45,323 bases of DNA from positions 1 to 45,323 of the forward strand of contig CAMDNC010000006.1 of NCBI GenBank assembly GCA_945902755.1. The letters run 5' to 3'. The position numbers and the translations under genes are program-made. Under the pieces are notes generated by a model. The model was not told where the DNA came from. It made no database searches and saw only the letters and a list, made by a program, of their open reading frames with translations. Below are positions 16,718 to 25,077 of the stretch, in pieces. This stretch comes from Flavipsychrobacter stenotrophus (GTDB lineage Bacteria; Bacteroidota; Bacteroidia; Chitinophagales; Chitinophagaceae). Each line of letters begins with the position of its first letter. The stretch's first letter is position 1.

Positions 16718-18607
16718 ATGAAAAATAAAATACTAACTACTCTCAATTTGTTGCAGAACATGGGCTTGCGATATGTAAGTTATCGTGTAAAATATGAATT
16801 TCTAAAAAGATCAGGTTTACTTAAAAAAAGGTTTCCTACCTCCCCACCCTACCAACAATATATTTCGATCGAGCAATGGAAATCGCAAAAAGTAAATTTC
16901 TTTTTTGATGACTCTGAAGAAATTAAAGTAAAACGCGTTATTGACAAAGATCTCAAAGCAAAAGTAAATGATATTAAAGAAGGGAAATTTTTATTATTCA
17001 ACAGTAAAATTACACAGTTAGGATTAAAATATGATTGGGTGACAAACCCAGACTCTCAACATAAATATAACAGGAATAAACACTGGACTGAAATAGCTGA
17101 CTATTCAAAAGAAGCTGGTGACATAAAATATGTGTGGGAAAAATCGAGATTCTCTTATTTATACGATATCATAAGAAATGATTTTCATTTAGGAGAAGAC
17201 TCTTCTAAATTTGTTTTTGATGAAATAGAATCATGGATAGAAGCCAATCCAATAAACTGTGGACCCAATTACCGATGTAGTCAGGAGATGTCGTTGAGGG
17301 TACTAAATTGGTTGTTTGCACTTCATTACTACAAAAATTCACCTACGCTAACTGCAGCTATTTTCGACAAGATTCAGTTTGTTATTTACTGGCACTTGCA
17401 TCATATATACAACAATATAGATTTTTCAAGAATAGCTGTTCGTAACAACCATGCCATTACAGAAACACTTACTTTGTACTTGTCGGGAATATTATTGCCT
17501 ACTTTACCAGGGGCTAAAATTTGGAAAGAAAAAGGAAAGAAGTGGTTTGAAGAAGAAATTGAATATCAGATATATGAGGATGGAACTTTCTTACAATATT
17601 CAATGAACTATCACCGGATTGTAATACAACTGTTGACTTGGGGAATTGTATTGTCTGAGAAAAATGGCGAAAAATTCAATAATACAGTATACGACAGAGC
17701 TGAAAAATCTGTTAAGTTTTTGCGAACTGCCATGATAGAAGAAAGCGGGTGGCTACCAAACTATGGAGCCAATGATGGAGCATTGTTCTTTGGACTTAGC
17801 AATACCCATTACCGTGATTATCGTCCACAAATACAAGCATTAGCATCTGCCTTAGGAATTGACACTGGAATAAAAGAAATGTATGAAGACAAGCATTGGT
17901 ATGGGATTGATAAAAAAAATCAAAATGATTGGCATCCAGCAAATGGTGAACATAGTTTTGTATTGGGAGGATATTATATTATAAGAGAGGACGATACACT
18001 GACATTTATTAAATGCGGTAGTTATAAAGATCGACCTTCTCAGGCAGACAACCTCCATATTGATATATGGTATAATGGGAAAAATGTGTTAATTGATGCA
18101 GGAAGTTACAAATACAATACCGATGCTGAAACAATAAGGTACTTTAGTGGCACTCGATCACATAATACGGTTATGCTGGGCAACTTTGATCAAATGCTCA
18201 AGGGCGGTAGATTTATATGGTATTTTTGGAGTCAATCGTTAAAAGCTTCGATTAGCTCTGGAACTGTCAACTACAGATTTGAGGGTGAAGTTTCCGCTTT
18301 TAAACATGTAGCGAATGGCATTACACATAGAAGAACTATTGTTAAAATAAAAGGCAAACCTGAGTGGCAGATAACTGATTTTATAGCCAATAAACCCAGA
18401 AGTGTTATAACTAATCAACTTTGGCACATACCGCTAATGCATACAAATAATGTGTTACTAAGCAGCACAGACCACAATAAAATAAAACTTGAAGCTAAGA
18501 TTACAAATGGCTGGTATTCATCACTTTATGGACTAAAAGAGTCAGCTTCAGAAGTTGTTTTTAGTACAGAAGGCAAAGAAATAAATACTGTGATTAGGCT
18601 GATTTAA
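16718..18607 (+). CDS. Heparinase II/III-family protein in an exopolysaccharide cluster
   Basis: The 629-residue protein has an N-terminal alpha/alpha-toroid like alginate lyases (YRCSQEMSLRVLNWLFALHYY; RIAVRNNHAITETLTLY; QYSMNYHRIVIQLL). The C-terminal heparinase II/III beta-sandwich is seen in SQADNLHIDIWYNGKNVLIDAG and FSGTRSHNTVML. I used ATG 16718 (MKNKILTTLN) rather than GTG 16691. The N-terminus is basic and lacks a hydrophobic signal segment, so the protein appears cytoplasmic. That is odd for a lyase but usual for homologs encoded inside glycan-synthesis clusters. The substrate is unknown. A TAnnTTTG box just after its stop suggests that the next gene also has its own promoter. Confidence 0.85.
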   Translation: MKNKILTTLNLLQNMGLRYVSYRVKYEFLKRSGLLKKRFPTSPPYQQYISIEQWKSQKVNFFFDDSEEIKVKRVIDKDLKAKVNDIKEGKFLLFNSKITQLGLKYDWVTNPDSQHKYNRNKHWTEIADYSKEAGDIKYVWEKSRFSYLYDIIRNDFHLGEDSSKFVFDEIESWIEANPINCGPNYRCSQEMSLRVLNWLFALHYYKNSPTLTAAIFDKIQFVIYWHLHHIYNNIDFSRIAVRNNHAITETLTLYLSGILLPTLPGAKIWKEKGKKWFEEEIEYQIYEDGTFLQYSMNYHRIVIQLLTWGIVLSEKNGEKFNNTVYDRAEKSVKFLRTAMIEESGWLPNYGANDGALFFGLSNTHYRDYRPQIQALASALGIDTGIKEMYEDKHWYGIDKKNQNDWHPANGEHSFVLGGYYIIREDDTLTFIKCGSYKDRPSQADNLHIDIWYNGKNVLIDAGSYKYNTDAETIRYFSGTRSHNTVMLGNFDQMLKGGRFIWYFWSQSLKASISSGTVNYRFEGEVSAFKHVANGITHRRTIVKIKGKPEWQITDFIANKPRSVITNQLWHIPLMHTNNVLLSSTDHNKIKLEAKITNGWYSSLYGLKESASEVVFSTEGKEINTVIRLI

Positions 18608-18613
18608 ATAAAT

Positions 18614-18621
18614 TACATTTG
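18614..18621 (+). promoter_or_regulatory. TAnnTTTG -7 box before the GT4 gene
   Basis: TACATTTG lies 11 bp before the ATG at 18633 and 6 bp after the stop of the heparinase-like gene. The transcript from it would have a leader of only a few nucleotides. Confidence 0.45.
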
Positions 18622-18632
18622 CACCTCGAAAC

Positions 18633-19871
18633 ATGAACATACTACTAATTCATCAGTACTTTTTGGAAGATGATGACCCAGGAGGGTCTCGATGGAATGA
18701 ATTTTCAAGGATATGGACAGATCAGGGGCATTCTGTAACCGTACTGGGTGGTATGATGCATTACAACGGGAAAGAGAAAAAACCAGAATACAAAGGAAAG
18801 TATTTTGTAAGAAAACAACAAGGAGCAGTTACCGTATACCGATGCCATGTATCAGAAGCGTATAATAAGAGTTTCGTTGGTAGACTGTGGGGCTATTTTT
18901 CTTTCATGTTTTCAGCATTTTACGCTGGTATGTATAAGGTAAAGGGCAAATTTGATGTAGTAATTGTAACATCTCCTCCGCTATTTGTAGGTGCAACCGG
19001 ATATTTAATTTCGAGACTAAAAAGAATTCCATTTGTCTTCGAAGTAAGAGATTTGTGGCCAGAATCAGCTATTGATACTGGGGTACTTACTAATAAACTA
19101 GTTATCAGATTGGCATATTGGGTAGAAGCATTTATCTACAGAACTGCTACACTCATCAATGTATTAACTCCTGCTTTTTATACTGCTTTGCGTGATAAAA
19201 AAGGAATACCGGCAAACAAGCTGATTCAGATTTCTAATGCAGCTGACTTTAGTTTATCTGAAAAGCTACTTAGAGATTTTGATAAAGATGCATTCAGACA
19301 TCAACATGATTTAGAGGGGCATTTTGTCATAACCTATGTTGGAGCACATGGAGTAGCCAATCAGCTAGAACAGATTTTAGATGCAGGTGAAGCACTTGCA
19401 GATACAAATGTTCTATTTCTACTAATAGGACAGGGAATGGAAAAAGAAAGATTAGTAAAAATGGCAAGTGAACGTAAAATAAAAAACGTTCGTTTTTTAG
19501 ATTCTGTTCCAAAGGCTGAAGTCTTTAGGTATATATTAGCTTCTGAAATGGGAGCTTCAGTTTTAAAACGTGTAGACACCTTTAAAACGGTGTATTCCAA
19601 CAAGACATTTGATTATATGTCGTGCAAAAAACCAATATTAATGGCAATTGATGGGGTTTCAAGAGAGCTAGTTGAAGATGCGCAAGCAGGTGTGTATGTA
19701 GAACCAGAGAACACTTCAGAATACAGTAGAATAATCAGGGAATATCTTAACAACCCGAATCGACTACAACAAGAAGGAGAGAGCGGTTATAGATTTGCAA
19801 AAGATAACTTTGATAGAGAAGTGCTTGCAGATAAATACTTGAAATTCATTCAGCAAATTGCCTATCAATAG
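18633..19871 (+). CDS. Glycosyltransferase family 4 (WbuB-like)
   Basis: The 412-residue GT-B enzyme has an N-terminal acceptor domain with LLIHQYFLEDDDPGGSRW (4-21) and FVFEVRDLWPESAIDTGVL near 133-151, typical of WbuB-type GT4 enzymes. The C-terminal nucleotide-sugar domain reads ITYVGAHGVANQLEQILDA, NVRFLDSVPKAEVF and KTFDYMSCKKPILMAIDG. It transfers a sugar, possibly an amino sugar such as FucNAc or ManNAc derivatives, to a lipid-linked acceptor at the inner membrane. No transmembrane segment is obvious. It is the last gene of the module and converges on purE, with a hairpin at 19892-19928 between them. Confidence 0.88.
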   Translation: MNILLIHQYFLEDDDPGGSRWNEFSRIWTDQGHSVTVLGGMMHYNGKEKKPEYKGKYFVRKQQGAVTVYRCHVSEAYNKSFVGRLWGYFSFMFSAFYAGMYKVKGKFDVVIVTSPPLFVGATGYLISRLKRIPFVFEVRDLWPESAIDTGVLTNKLVIRLAYWVEAFIYRTATLINVLTPAFYTALRDKKGIPANKLIQISNAADFSLSEKLLRDFDKDAFRHQHDLEGHFVITYVGAHGVANQLEQILDAGEALADTNVLFLLIGQGMEKERLVKMASERKIKNVRFLDSVPKAEVFRYILASEMGASVLKRVDTFKTVYSNKTFDYMSCKKPILMAIDGVSRELVEDAQAGVYVEPENTSEYSRIIREYLNNPNRLQQEGESGYRFAKDNFDREVLADKYLKFIQQIAYQ

Positions 19872-19891
19872 CCAGACTTCGAAAAAAGTAC

Positions 19892-19928
19892 TTCACTCAG
19901 GCAAATACTTTATGTTTACCTGAATGAA
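19892..19928 (-). terminator. Hairpin terminator of purKE, possibly shared with the GT4 gene
   Basis: TTCACTCAGGCAAATA (19892-19907) faces TGTTTACCTGAATGAA (19913-19928) across a 5-nt loop. Read on the minus strand every mismatch becomes a G-U wobble, so the stem is fully paired in purE mRNA and is followed by a T-run (minus of 19882-19887). It begins 8 bp after the purE stop. Confidence 0.7.
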
Positions 19929-19936
19929 ATTATCTA

Positions 19937-20419
19937 TTATTTGTTCAGCATTGCATTTTGTTCTTTCACTTTCTGTACGTTCTGTTTTTTAAGTTCCTCT
20001 AGTTTTTTCTTGAGTTTTTTATCGCCAGTAGATAACATTTGCACCGCTAATACACCAGCATTATGTGCGCCATTTACAGCTACTGTAGCAACTGGAACGT
20101 CATTTGGCATTTGCACTATAGATAGCAATGAATCCCATCCATCGAGAGAGTTGGATGATTTAACGGGCACTCCTATTACTGGGATAGTAGTAAGTGCAGC
20201 TATCATGCCAGGCAAATGGGCTGCACCACCAGCACCTGCAATGATTACTTTTAAGCCACGCTTGTCAGCAGATTTTGCATATTCATACATCCATTCTGGG
20301 CTTCTGTGAGCAGAAACAACAGCAAATTCAGTTTCAATACCAAATTTTTCGAGTACATCTTTTGCAGCATTCATAATGCCTGCATCTGAGCTGCTGCCCA
20401 TAATTATAGCTACTTTCAT
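19937..20419 (-). CDS. purE: N5-carboxyaminoimidazole ribonucleotide mutase
   Basis: The 160-residue class I PurE converts N5-CAIR to CAIR in purine synthesis. Motifs are [10 protein letters not shown] (7-16), [10 protein letters not shown] (39-48), [15 protein letters not shown] (about 62-76), [21 protein letters not shown] and VNGAHNAG. A lysine-rich C-terminal tail ([21 protein letters not shown]) extends beyond the core. The gene begins 2 bp after the purK stop, forming a purK-purE operon. Confidence 0.95.
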   Translation of the reverse strand: MKVAIIMGSSSDAGIMNAAKDVLEKFGIETEFAVVSAHRSPEWMYEYAKSADKRGLKVIIAGAGGAAHLPGMIAALTTIPVIGVPVKSSNSLDGWDSLLSIVQMPNDVPVATVAVNGAHNAGVLAVQMLSTGDKKLKKKLEELKKQNVQKVKEQNAMLNK

Positions 20420-20421
20420 AT

Positions 20422-21552
20422 TTAATTTTGTTCTTTAAGTAAATGACGAATCATTGTGGCTTTAGACAGTGCCTCTTCAATATTTCTATCAGTGACAGTG
20501 ATATGGCCCATTTTCCTTCCTTCTTTTCCACTTTTTTTACCATACCAATGTAGATGAACTGAATGCGTGCACAATATAGTTTTTAACGCGTTTTCAAGAC
20601 TATTTTTTCTATGCGCAGCTGGCTCCAAAATGTTTATCATCACTGATGGGCTAGTGATGCTGGTATCGCCTAGTGGGAGTCCTAATATGGCTCGTAATTG
20701 TTGTTCGTATTGAGATGTGACACTAGCTTCAATAGTATGATGCCCACTATTATGAGGTCTTGGTGCTAATTCGTTTACTAAAAGCTTACCATCATTCGTC
20801 AAAAACATTTCGACAGCCATGATACCAACTAAACTAATGGCTTCAGCTACTTGTATTGCTATATTGCAGGCTTCTATTGCTACTGTTCTATCAATGTTAG
20901 CTGGGCATAACTGAAAATCTAATAACATCTTATCCTTATCGAACATCATAAGTATGGGGTCATAACATTCTATTTGACCCAGCTCATTTCTGGAAACAAT
21001 GACAGATATTTCATGCTTTATGATTGCAAGATCTTCTAGGATGCAATCTCCATCAAATGCTTTATCTATATCCTCCTCTCGCTCTAGTATCATAACACCA
21101 TAACCATCATATCCGTCTGTACATTTTTTGAGACAACAGGGAAACTTGTGCAAATTGTTTCGGATATCTTCTTTGCTACTTACAGCCACACCAGGTACTA
21201 CGGCAATGCCATTTGCTATTAAAAACTTTTTCTGAACGTATTTATTTTTAATAATATCTATAGTATCGGGAGATGGAAACACTTTTACGCCCTTTTTCTG
21301 TAATTCTCTAAGCGCTAAAGTGTTGACTGCTTCCCTTTCAATGGTAATTACATTTAGATTTTCGCCGAACTTAAGGACCGCATCATAATCCATTGGGTTT
21401 GCGGCAGTAAAAGACTTGGTATATTTGGAGCAGGGTGCATCTTTATCGTTGTCCATGATAGATACATCTAACCCTAAATCTATGGCATGTCTAATAATCA
21501 TAGACCCTAGTTGTCCACCACCAAGAATACCTATCTTAATACCTTCTAACAT
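20422..21552 (-). CDS. purK: N5-carboxyaminoimidazole ribonucleotide synthase
   Basis: The 376-residue ATP-grasp enzyme makes N5-CAIR from AIR, ATP and bicarbonate. It starts with the preATP-grasp motif [13 protein letters not shown] (6-18). Further evidence is [15 protein letters not shown] (about 139-153) for ATP binding, [17 protein letters not shown], and the metal/phosphate region [28 protein letters not shown]. Length is typical. It is followed directly by purE. Its bicarbonate requirement is of interest because an SbtA-like bicarbonate permease gene lies about 5 kb away in the same purine-flanked block. Confidence 0.95.
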   Translation of the reverse strand: MLEGIKIGILGGGQLGSMIIRHAIDLGLDVSIMDNDKDAPCSKYTKSFTAANPMDYDAVLKFGENLNVITIEREAVNTLALRELQKKGVKVFPSPDTIDIIKNKYVQKKFLIANGIAVVPGVAVSSKEDIRNNLHKFPCCLKKCTDGYDGYGVMILEREEDIDKAFDGDCILEDLAIIKHEISVIVSRNELGQIECYDPILMMFDKDKMLLDFQLCPANIDRTVAIEACNIAIQVAEAISLVGIMAVEMFLTNDGKLLVNELAPRPHNSGHHTIEASVTSQYEQQLRAILGLPLGDTSITSPSVMINILEPAAHRKNSLENALKTILCTHSVHLHWYGKKSGKEGRKMGHITVTDRNIEEALSKATMIRHLLKEQN

Positions 21553-21571
21553 ATGTAAAGTGATTTTTGAG

Positions 21572-21579
21572 CAAATATA
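21572..21579 (-). promoter_or_regulatory. TAnnTTTG -7 box of purKE
   Basis: CAAATATA on the + strand reads TATATTTG toward purK, 19 bp from its ATG. It fits the Bacteroidota -7 consensus; a -33 element is not clear. Confidence 0.5.
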
Positions 21580-21661
21580 ACAAAACTACCCCATAAAGAA
21601 GTAATACTATTACGAAAAATAGAGAATATTGTATCAATATTATAGTTTGGTGTAATTGTAC

Positions 21662-21669
21662 TATATTTG
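21662..21669 (+). promoter_or_regulatory. TAnnTTTG -7 box of the TetR gene
   Basis: TATATTTG lies 26 bp before the ATG at 21696. It and the purK box sit in one 143-bp divergent spacer, so the TetR product could affect both, though nothing in the sequence proves this. Confidence 0.5.
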
Positions 21670-21695
21670 CTATCAAGCATAAATGTTGTAAAGTT

Positions 21696-22370
21696 ATGGA
21701 ATTGCAGCTTCACATTAAGATGAATCCAAAATTGTATGTAAGGGACCCTGAAACATCTGAATTGGGAAAAAACATAGTTAGGTTTGCAATAGATATGATC
21801 AATGAAATTGGTTTTGAAGAATTTACATTTAAAAAATTAGCAATCAAGATTGGTACTACGGAAGCGAGTATATATAGGTATTTTGAAAATAAACATAGAT
21901 TGTTAACATACGTCATTACATGGTTTTGGACGTGGATGGAATATCAATTATTGTTTCATACCAACAACGTAACCGACAGTAAGCTGAAAATAAATACCAT
22001 TATTAATTTACTAACTTTCAAAGAGAGAGACCAATTTATACAAGAGCATATCGACAAAGAAGTGCTGCATAAAATAGTAATATCCGAGGGAAACAAATCT
22101 TACCTTACTAAAAATATAACTGAAGACAATAAATCAATGATATTTCAACCATACAAAGATTTATGTCATAGAATTGCGGTTATATTTTTAGAATATAGAC
22201 CTGGATATCCTTTTCCACATTCCTTAGCTAGTACGTTAATAGAGACAGCACATCATCAAATATATTTCAAAGATCATTTGCCTAGACTAACTGACTTTGG
22301 AGGGATAAACAATAATGAGCCTGTAGTTGCTTACCTAGACCACATGGTATTTAGTCTATTAGATAGATAA
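21696..22370 (+). CDS. TetR/AcrR-family transcriptional regulator
   Basis: The 224-residue protein has an N-terminal TetR helix-turn-helix (about 18-66): GKNIVRFAIDMINEIGFEEFTFKKLAIKIGTTEASIYRYFENKHRLL carries the expected FTxxxLA...T.ASIYRYFxxK pattern. The C-terminal ligand domain is not assignable. A second ATG at 21720 would remove 8 residues. The stop is 9 bp from the convergent TolC-like gene, so it neighbours the export operon and is a candidate local regulator of it, though it does not share its promoter. Confidence 0.88.
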   Translation: MELQLHIKMNPKLYVRDPETSELGKNIVRFAIDMINEIGFEEFTFKKLAIKIGTTEASIYRYFENKHRLLTYVITWFWTWMEYQLLFHTNNVTDSKLKINTIINLLTFKERDQFIQEHIDKEVLHKIVISEGNKSYLTKNITEDNKSMIFQPYKDLCHRIAVIFLEYRPGYPFPHSLASTLIETAHHQIYFKDHLPRLTDFGGINNNEPVVAYLDHMVFSLLDR

Positions 22371-22379
22371 TACTGATCA

Positions 22380-23786
22380 TTATTGTAAGTTGCCAGTAGA
22401 CCATATAAGACCAGCATATGTTTTATGCCACTTGGTCTTTAGTTCCAATAGTTTCTGTGCAGATTCTAACAGCTTATTTTCGCGAGTATTCAAAAGGAAT
22501 AATGAACTTTCGCCTACACCGAATCTGATTCTTTCACCAACAAATAACTTTTGATAATTGCTGAATGCACCGTCAAAGATTGTTACTTGTTGTTGTAAAG
22601 CTATCATTTCGTTGTAGTAACTTTTGACTTTATTCTCTATTTGTAAAGCAATATTAAGTTGCTCAAGGTTGGTTTCTTGAATTTTGAAGTTGATTGCTTT
22701 GTATCCACCTCTTGCTTCTCTGAACAATAATGGCATACTAAAGTCGATACCTAACTTATGATTATTTTCCAGAAAAGGAGTAGTAACATCGGTTGGGAGT
22801 CCATATCCCTTATTTAATATGTTGCCACTGAGGCTGAGTTTGGGTAAAAGATATTGCGCTTTTAATTTTTTCTCAATTTCTAACACATCTATTTTGTATC
22901 CTATGCTTTGAAGCTTGGGGTGCGTGGCGATGGTTTCCAATATTCCATTTAATGATGGGTAACTACTTGGCGATAAAATATCATTTACTTCTGCAGTGTC
23001 AGGCACTACCCTATCACTCCATGAAACTGGGAGACTATTGTCTAACCACAAATAATTGGACAGTTCATTGCCAGAATTCACAAAAGCCAACCAAGCAGCA
23101 TTTTGTTGCATGTAAAAAGTTTGCAACTGTGCTTGTGCTTCCGTGGTATCAATAGCGGGCCTAGCACCTTGTTCATATTCTGTCTTTACGAACCTAAATC
23201 TGTCTTCGTTTATTGTTACTGCATTAGATACCACCTTGTAAACAAGATAATCTTTTACCCAGGTCCAATAGGCCGTTAAACCATCAAACAAAACATCGTT
23301 TATAGCGAGTCTCCTCTCTGCCTCACTTAATTGCTTCATTGCCTGAGCTTGTCTAAGAACTGCCCTTCTTTTGTCGAACCAAAGACTATTAACAGGTACT
23401 TTAGCACCTACGTAAGTAGACTTACCCATAGAGGCTTCTGATGTCACTCTGTCGCCTATTACTTCTTCTACGCCTGCTTTGAATTCAACACCATACCATG
23501 TAGGGATATTTATTTCAGGATTGAAATAGCTGTAATAAAACTTGCCATCAAAAGTCTTTCGATCAAAATTTGATTTTACCATCGGATCAAATCCACCTCT
23601 GGCAGATTGAACATCTGCTGCAGCGCGATTAACCTGTATTCCCGATTGCAAAATAACTGGATGGTAAGACCTAACTGCACCCAAAAAATTGTTTTTAGTT
23701 AGCACTCGCAAGCTATCAGCAGCATTTGCTGAGGCAGCGACAAAAGTTAGTACTACCAGAAATAGTCTGTTATTTATTTTTTTCAT
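22380..23786 (-). CDS. TolC-family outer-membrane efflux protein
   Basis: From ATG 23786 the product is 468 residues with a signal peptide (MKKINNRLFLVVLTFVAASANA). Paired TolC-type domains then follow: long helices such as AQAMKQLSEAERRLAINDVLFDGLTAYWTW and TNLEQLNIALQIENKVKSYYNEMIALQQQV, plus the strand motif FSMPLLFREARGGYKA. It should form the trimeric outer-membrane duct of the adjacent exporter. A longer frame from 23945 exists, but it lies inside the HlyD gene and lacks a signal, so I rejected it. The chosen start overlaps the end of the HlyD gene by 17 bp, indicating translational coupling. The gene ends against the convergent TetR gene. Confidence 0.9.
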   Translation of the reverse strand: MKKINNRLFLVVLTFVAASANAADSLRVLTKNNFLGAVRSYHPVILQSGIQVNRAAADVQSARGGFDPMVKSNFDRKTFDGKFYYSYFNPEINIPTWYGVEFKAGVEEVIGDRVTSEASMGKSTYVGAKVPVNSLWFDKRRAVLRQAQAMKQLSEAERRLAINDVLFDGLTAYWTWVKDYLVYKVVSNAVTINEDRFRFVKTEYEQGARPAIDTTEAQAQLQTFYMQQNAAWLAFVNSGNELSNYLWLDNSLPVSWSDRVVPDTAEVNDILSPSSYPSLNGILETIATHPKLQSIGYKIDVLEIEKKLKAQYLLPKLSLSGNILNKGYGLPTDVTTPFLENNHKLGIDFSMPLLFREARGGYKAINFKIQETNLEQLNIALQIENKVKSYYNEMIALQQQVTIFDGAFSNYQKLFVGERIRFGVGESSLFLLNTRENKLLESAQKLLELKTKWHKTYAGLIWSTGNLQ

Positions 23787-25074
23787 CTTTCGACTCTTTT
23801 GCTTGGTAGTAATCTGGAGGAAATCCATTAATGTTTCGCCACAATTCATACCATATTGGCACATCTTTAAGTAGTGCAATTCCGGATGCCCCTGTACCAT
23901 TTCTGAGCGTTTTAGGCCAAGGCTTATATGTACTATCTTCTCCAATTAAAATTCTAAATTTACCTTCTTTGTTTACTGAATTTTCAATGGCGACCACATT
24001 TCCACTAAAGAGACCATAGGAAGCCTGTGGCCATCCGCTGAAAACGATTGCAGGATAGCCATCAAAAAGAAAACGTACTTTTTGACCTTTTGATAATAAG
24101 GGAACGTCAAGTGGTCTGACAAACATCTCGACAGCATAATCCACTTCAAGAGGAATAATTTCAACTATTTTCTCGCCTTCTTTTATTATTTCATTCAAAC
24201 CAGCTTTCGTAGCTTGTGTTACTTGTCCGCTTTGAGGAGCCAATAAATAATACATGCCATTCCTTATGGTATAGTTAGCAAACTGATTGGTTAGCTTAGA
24301 AACTTCTGCATTACCTGTGGCAATTTCGCTTTGAGCTGCTGCTTTTTCGCCTAAAGCTTTGAAAATCTTCTCAGCATACTCCTGCTGTACCTGATTAAGC
24401 TCTGTGCGTGTGTTGATGAATTTTATTTCAGCACTCATTTTTTTTGCCAAAGCGCTTTGAAATGCCTGGTTTCTTTGTTCTAATTGCACCAAAGAAACCA
24501 AACCACTGTCTCTCATTATTCGCTGTCGTTTGTATTGTGCATCAGCAATATTAAAGTCATTAGTAGCAGCGATTGCTTCCATGCTGTCGCTAATGATTTT
24601 CATTTGTAGCTGTCTTAATTTTAACTGTAATGAATTTTCAAGGGCGTTGATTTGCGACTCCGTAGCATTAACTTTATTGTTGTAATATGAAATACCTGAC
24701 TTTTTCGCTACTATTTGTTCACTGGTTCTATCAAGTAATTCTGGGTCTAGGTATGCATCTTTTATCTCTGCTAGTTTTGCGATAGTGTCACCAGCATTTA
24801 CTATATCGCCCTCTTTGACATACCACTTTATCACCTTACCGGCAATAATAGAGTTTAATTCTTGAGGTCTATGTTCCTGTCTGAGTGTAGTAATAGAGCC
24901 TCTGGCTCTAATGTTCTGCGTCCAGGGAAGAAATAATACAAGAACCATAAACCCTATGGCACCATAGAACCAATATTTTACCCTGCTTTTCCTGTCAGCC
25001 CTGTATATTTTACTAAAGGCTAATATATCTTTTAGCAAGGTTTCTTTTTCCAATCTATTTTTAATGTCTTGCAT
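23770..25074 (-). CDS. HlyD-family periplasmic adaptor
   Basis: The 434-residue protein has a short cytoplasmic N-terminus, one membrane anchor (about 35-52, WFYGAIGFMVLVLFLPW) and a lipoyl-like half-motif SIIAGKVIKWYVKEGDIVNAGDTIAKL (about 74-100). A long alpha-hairpin of about 170 residues follows, then the second lipoyl half (LLAPQSGQVTQATKAGLNEIIKEGEKIVEIIPL) and a beta-barrel (MFVRPLDVPLLSKGQKVRFLFDGYP). It links the ABC protein to the TolC duct. The start is 3 bp after the ABC stop and its end overlaps the TolC start. The long hairpin suits type I secretion as well as efflux. Confidence 0.9.
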   Translation of the reverse strand: MQDIKNRLEKETLLKDILAFSKIYRADRKSRVKYWFYGAIGFMVLVLFLPWTQNIRARGSITTLRQEHRPQELNSIIAGKVIKWYVKEGDIVNAGDTIAKLAEIKDAYLDPELLDRTSEQIVAKKSGISYYNNKVNATESQINALENSLQLKLRQLQMKIISDSMEAIAATNDFNIADAQYKRQRIMRDSGLVSLVQLEQRNQAFQSALAKKMSAEIKFINTRTELNQVQQEYAEKIFKALGEKAAAQSEIATGNAEVSKLTNQFANYTIRNGMYYLLAPQSGQVTQATKAGLNEIIKEGEKIVEIIPLEVDYAVEMFVRPLDVPLLSKGQKVRFLFDGYPAIVFSGWPQASYGLFSGNVVAIENSVNKEGKFRILIGEDSTYKPWPKTLRNGTGASGIALLKDVPIWYELWRNINGFPPDYYQAKESKDEKNK

Positions 25075-25077
25075 AGC

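Noticed and set aside
22380-23945. Extended N-terminus for the TolC-like protein (start 23945)
   Set aside because: It overlaps the HlyD gene by 176 bp and hides the signal peptide that begins at ATG 23786.
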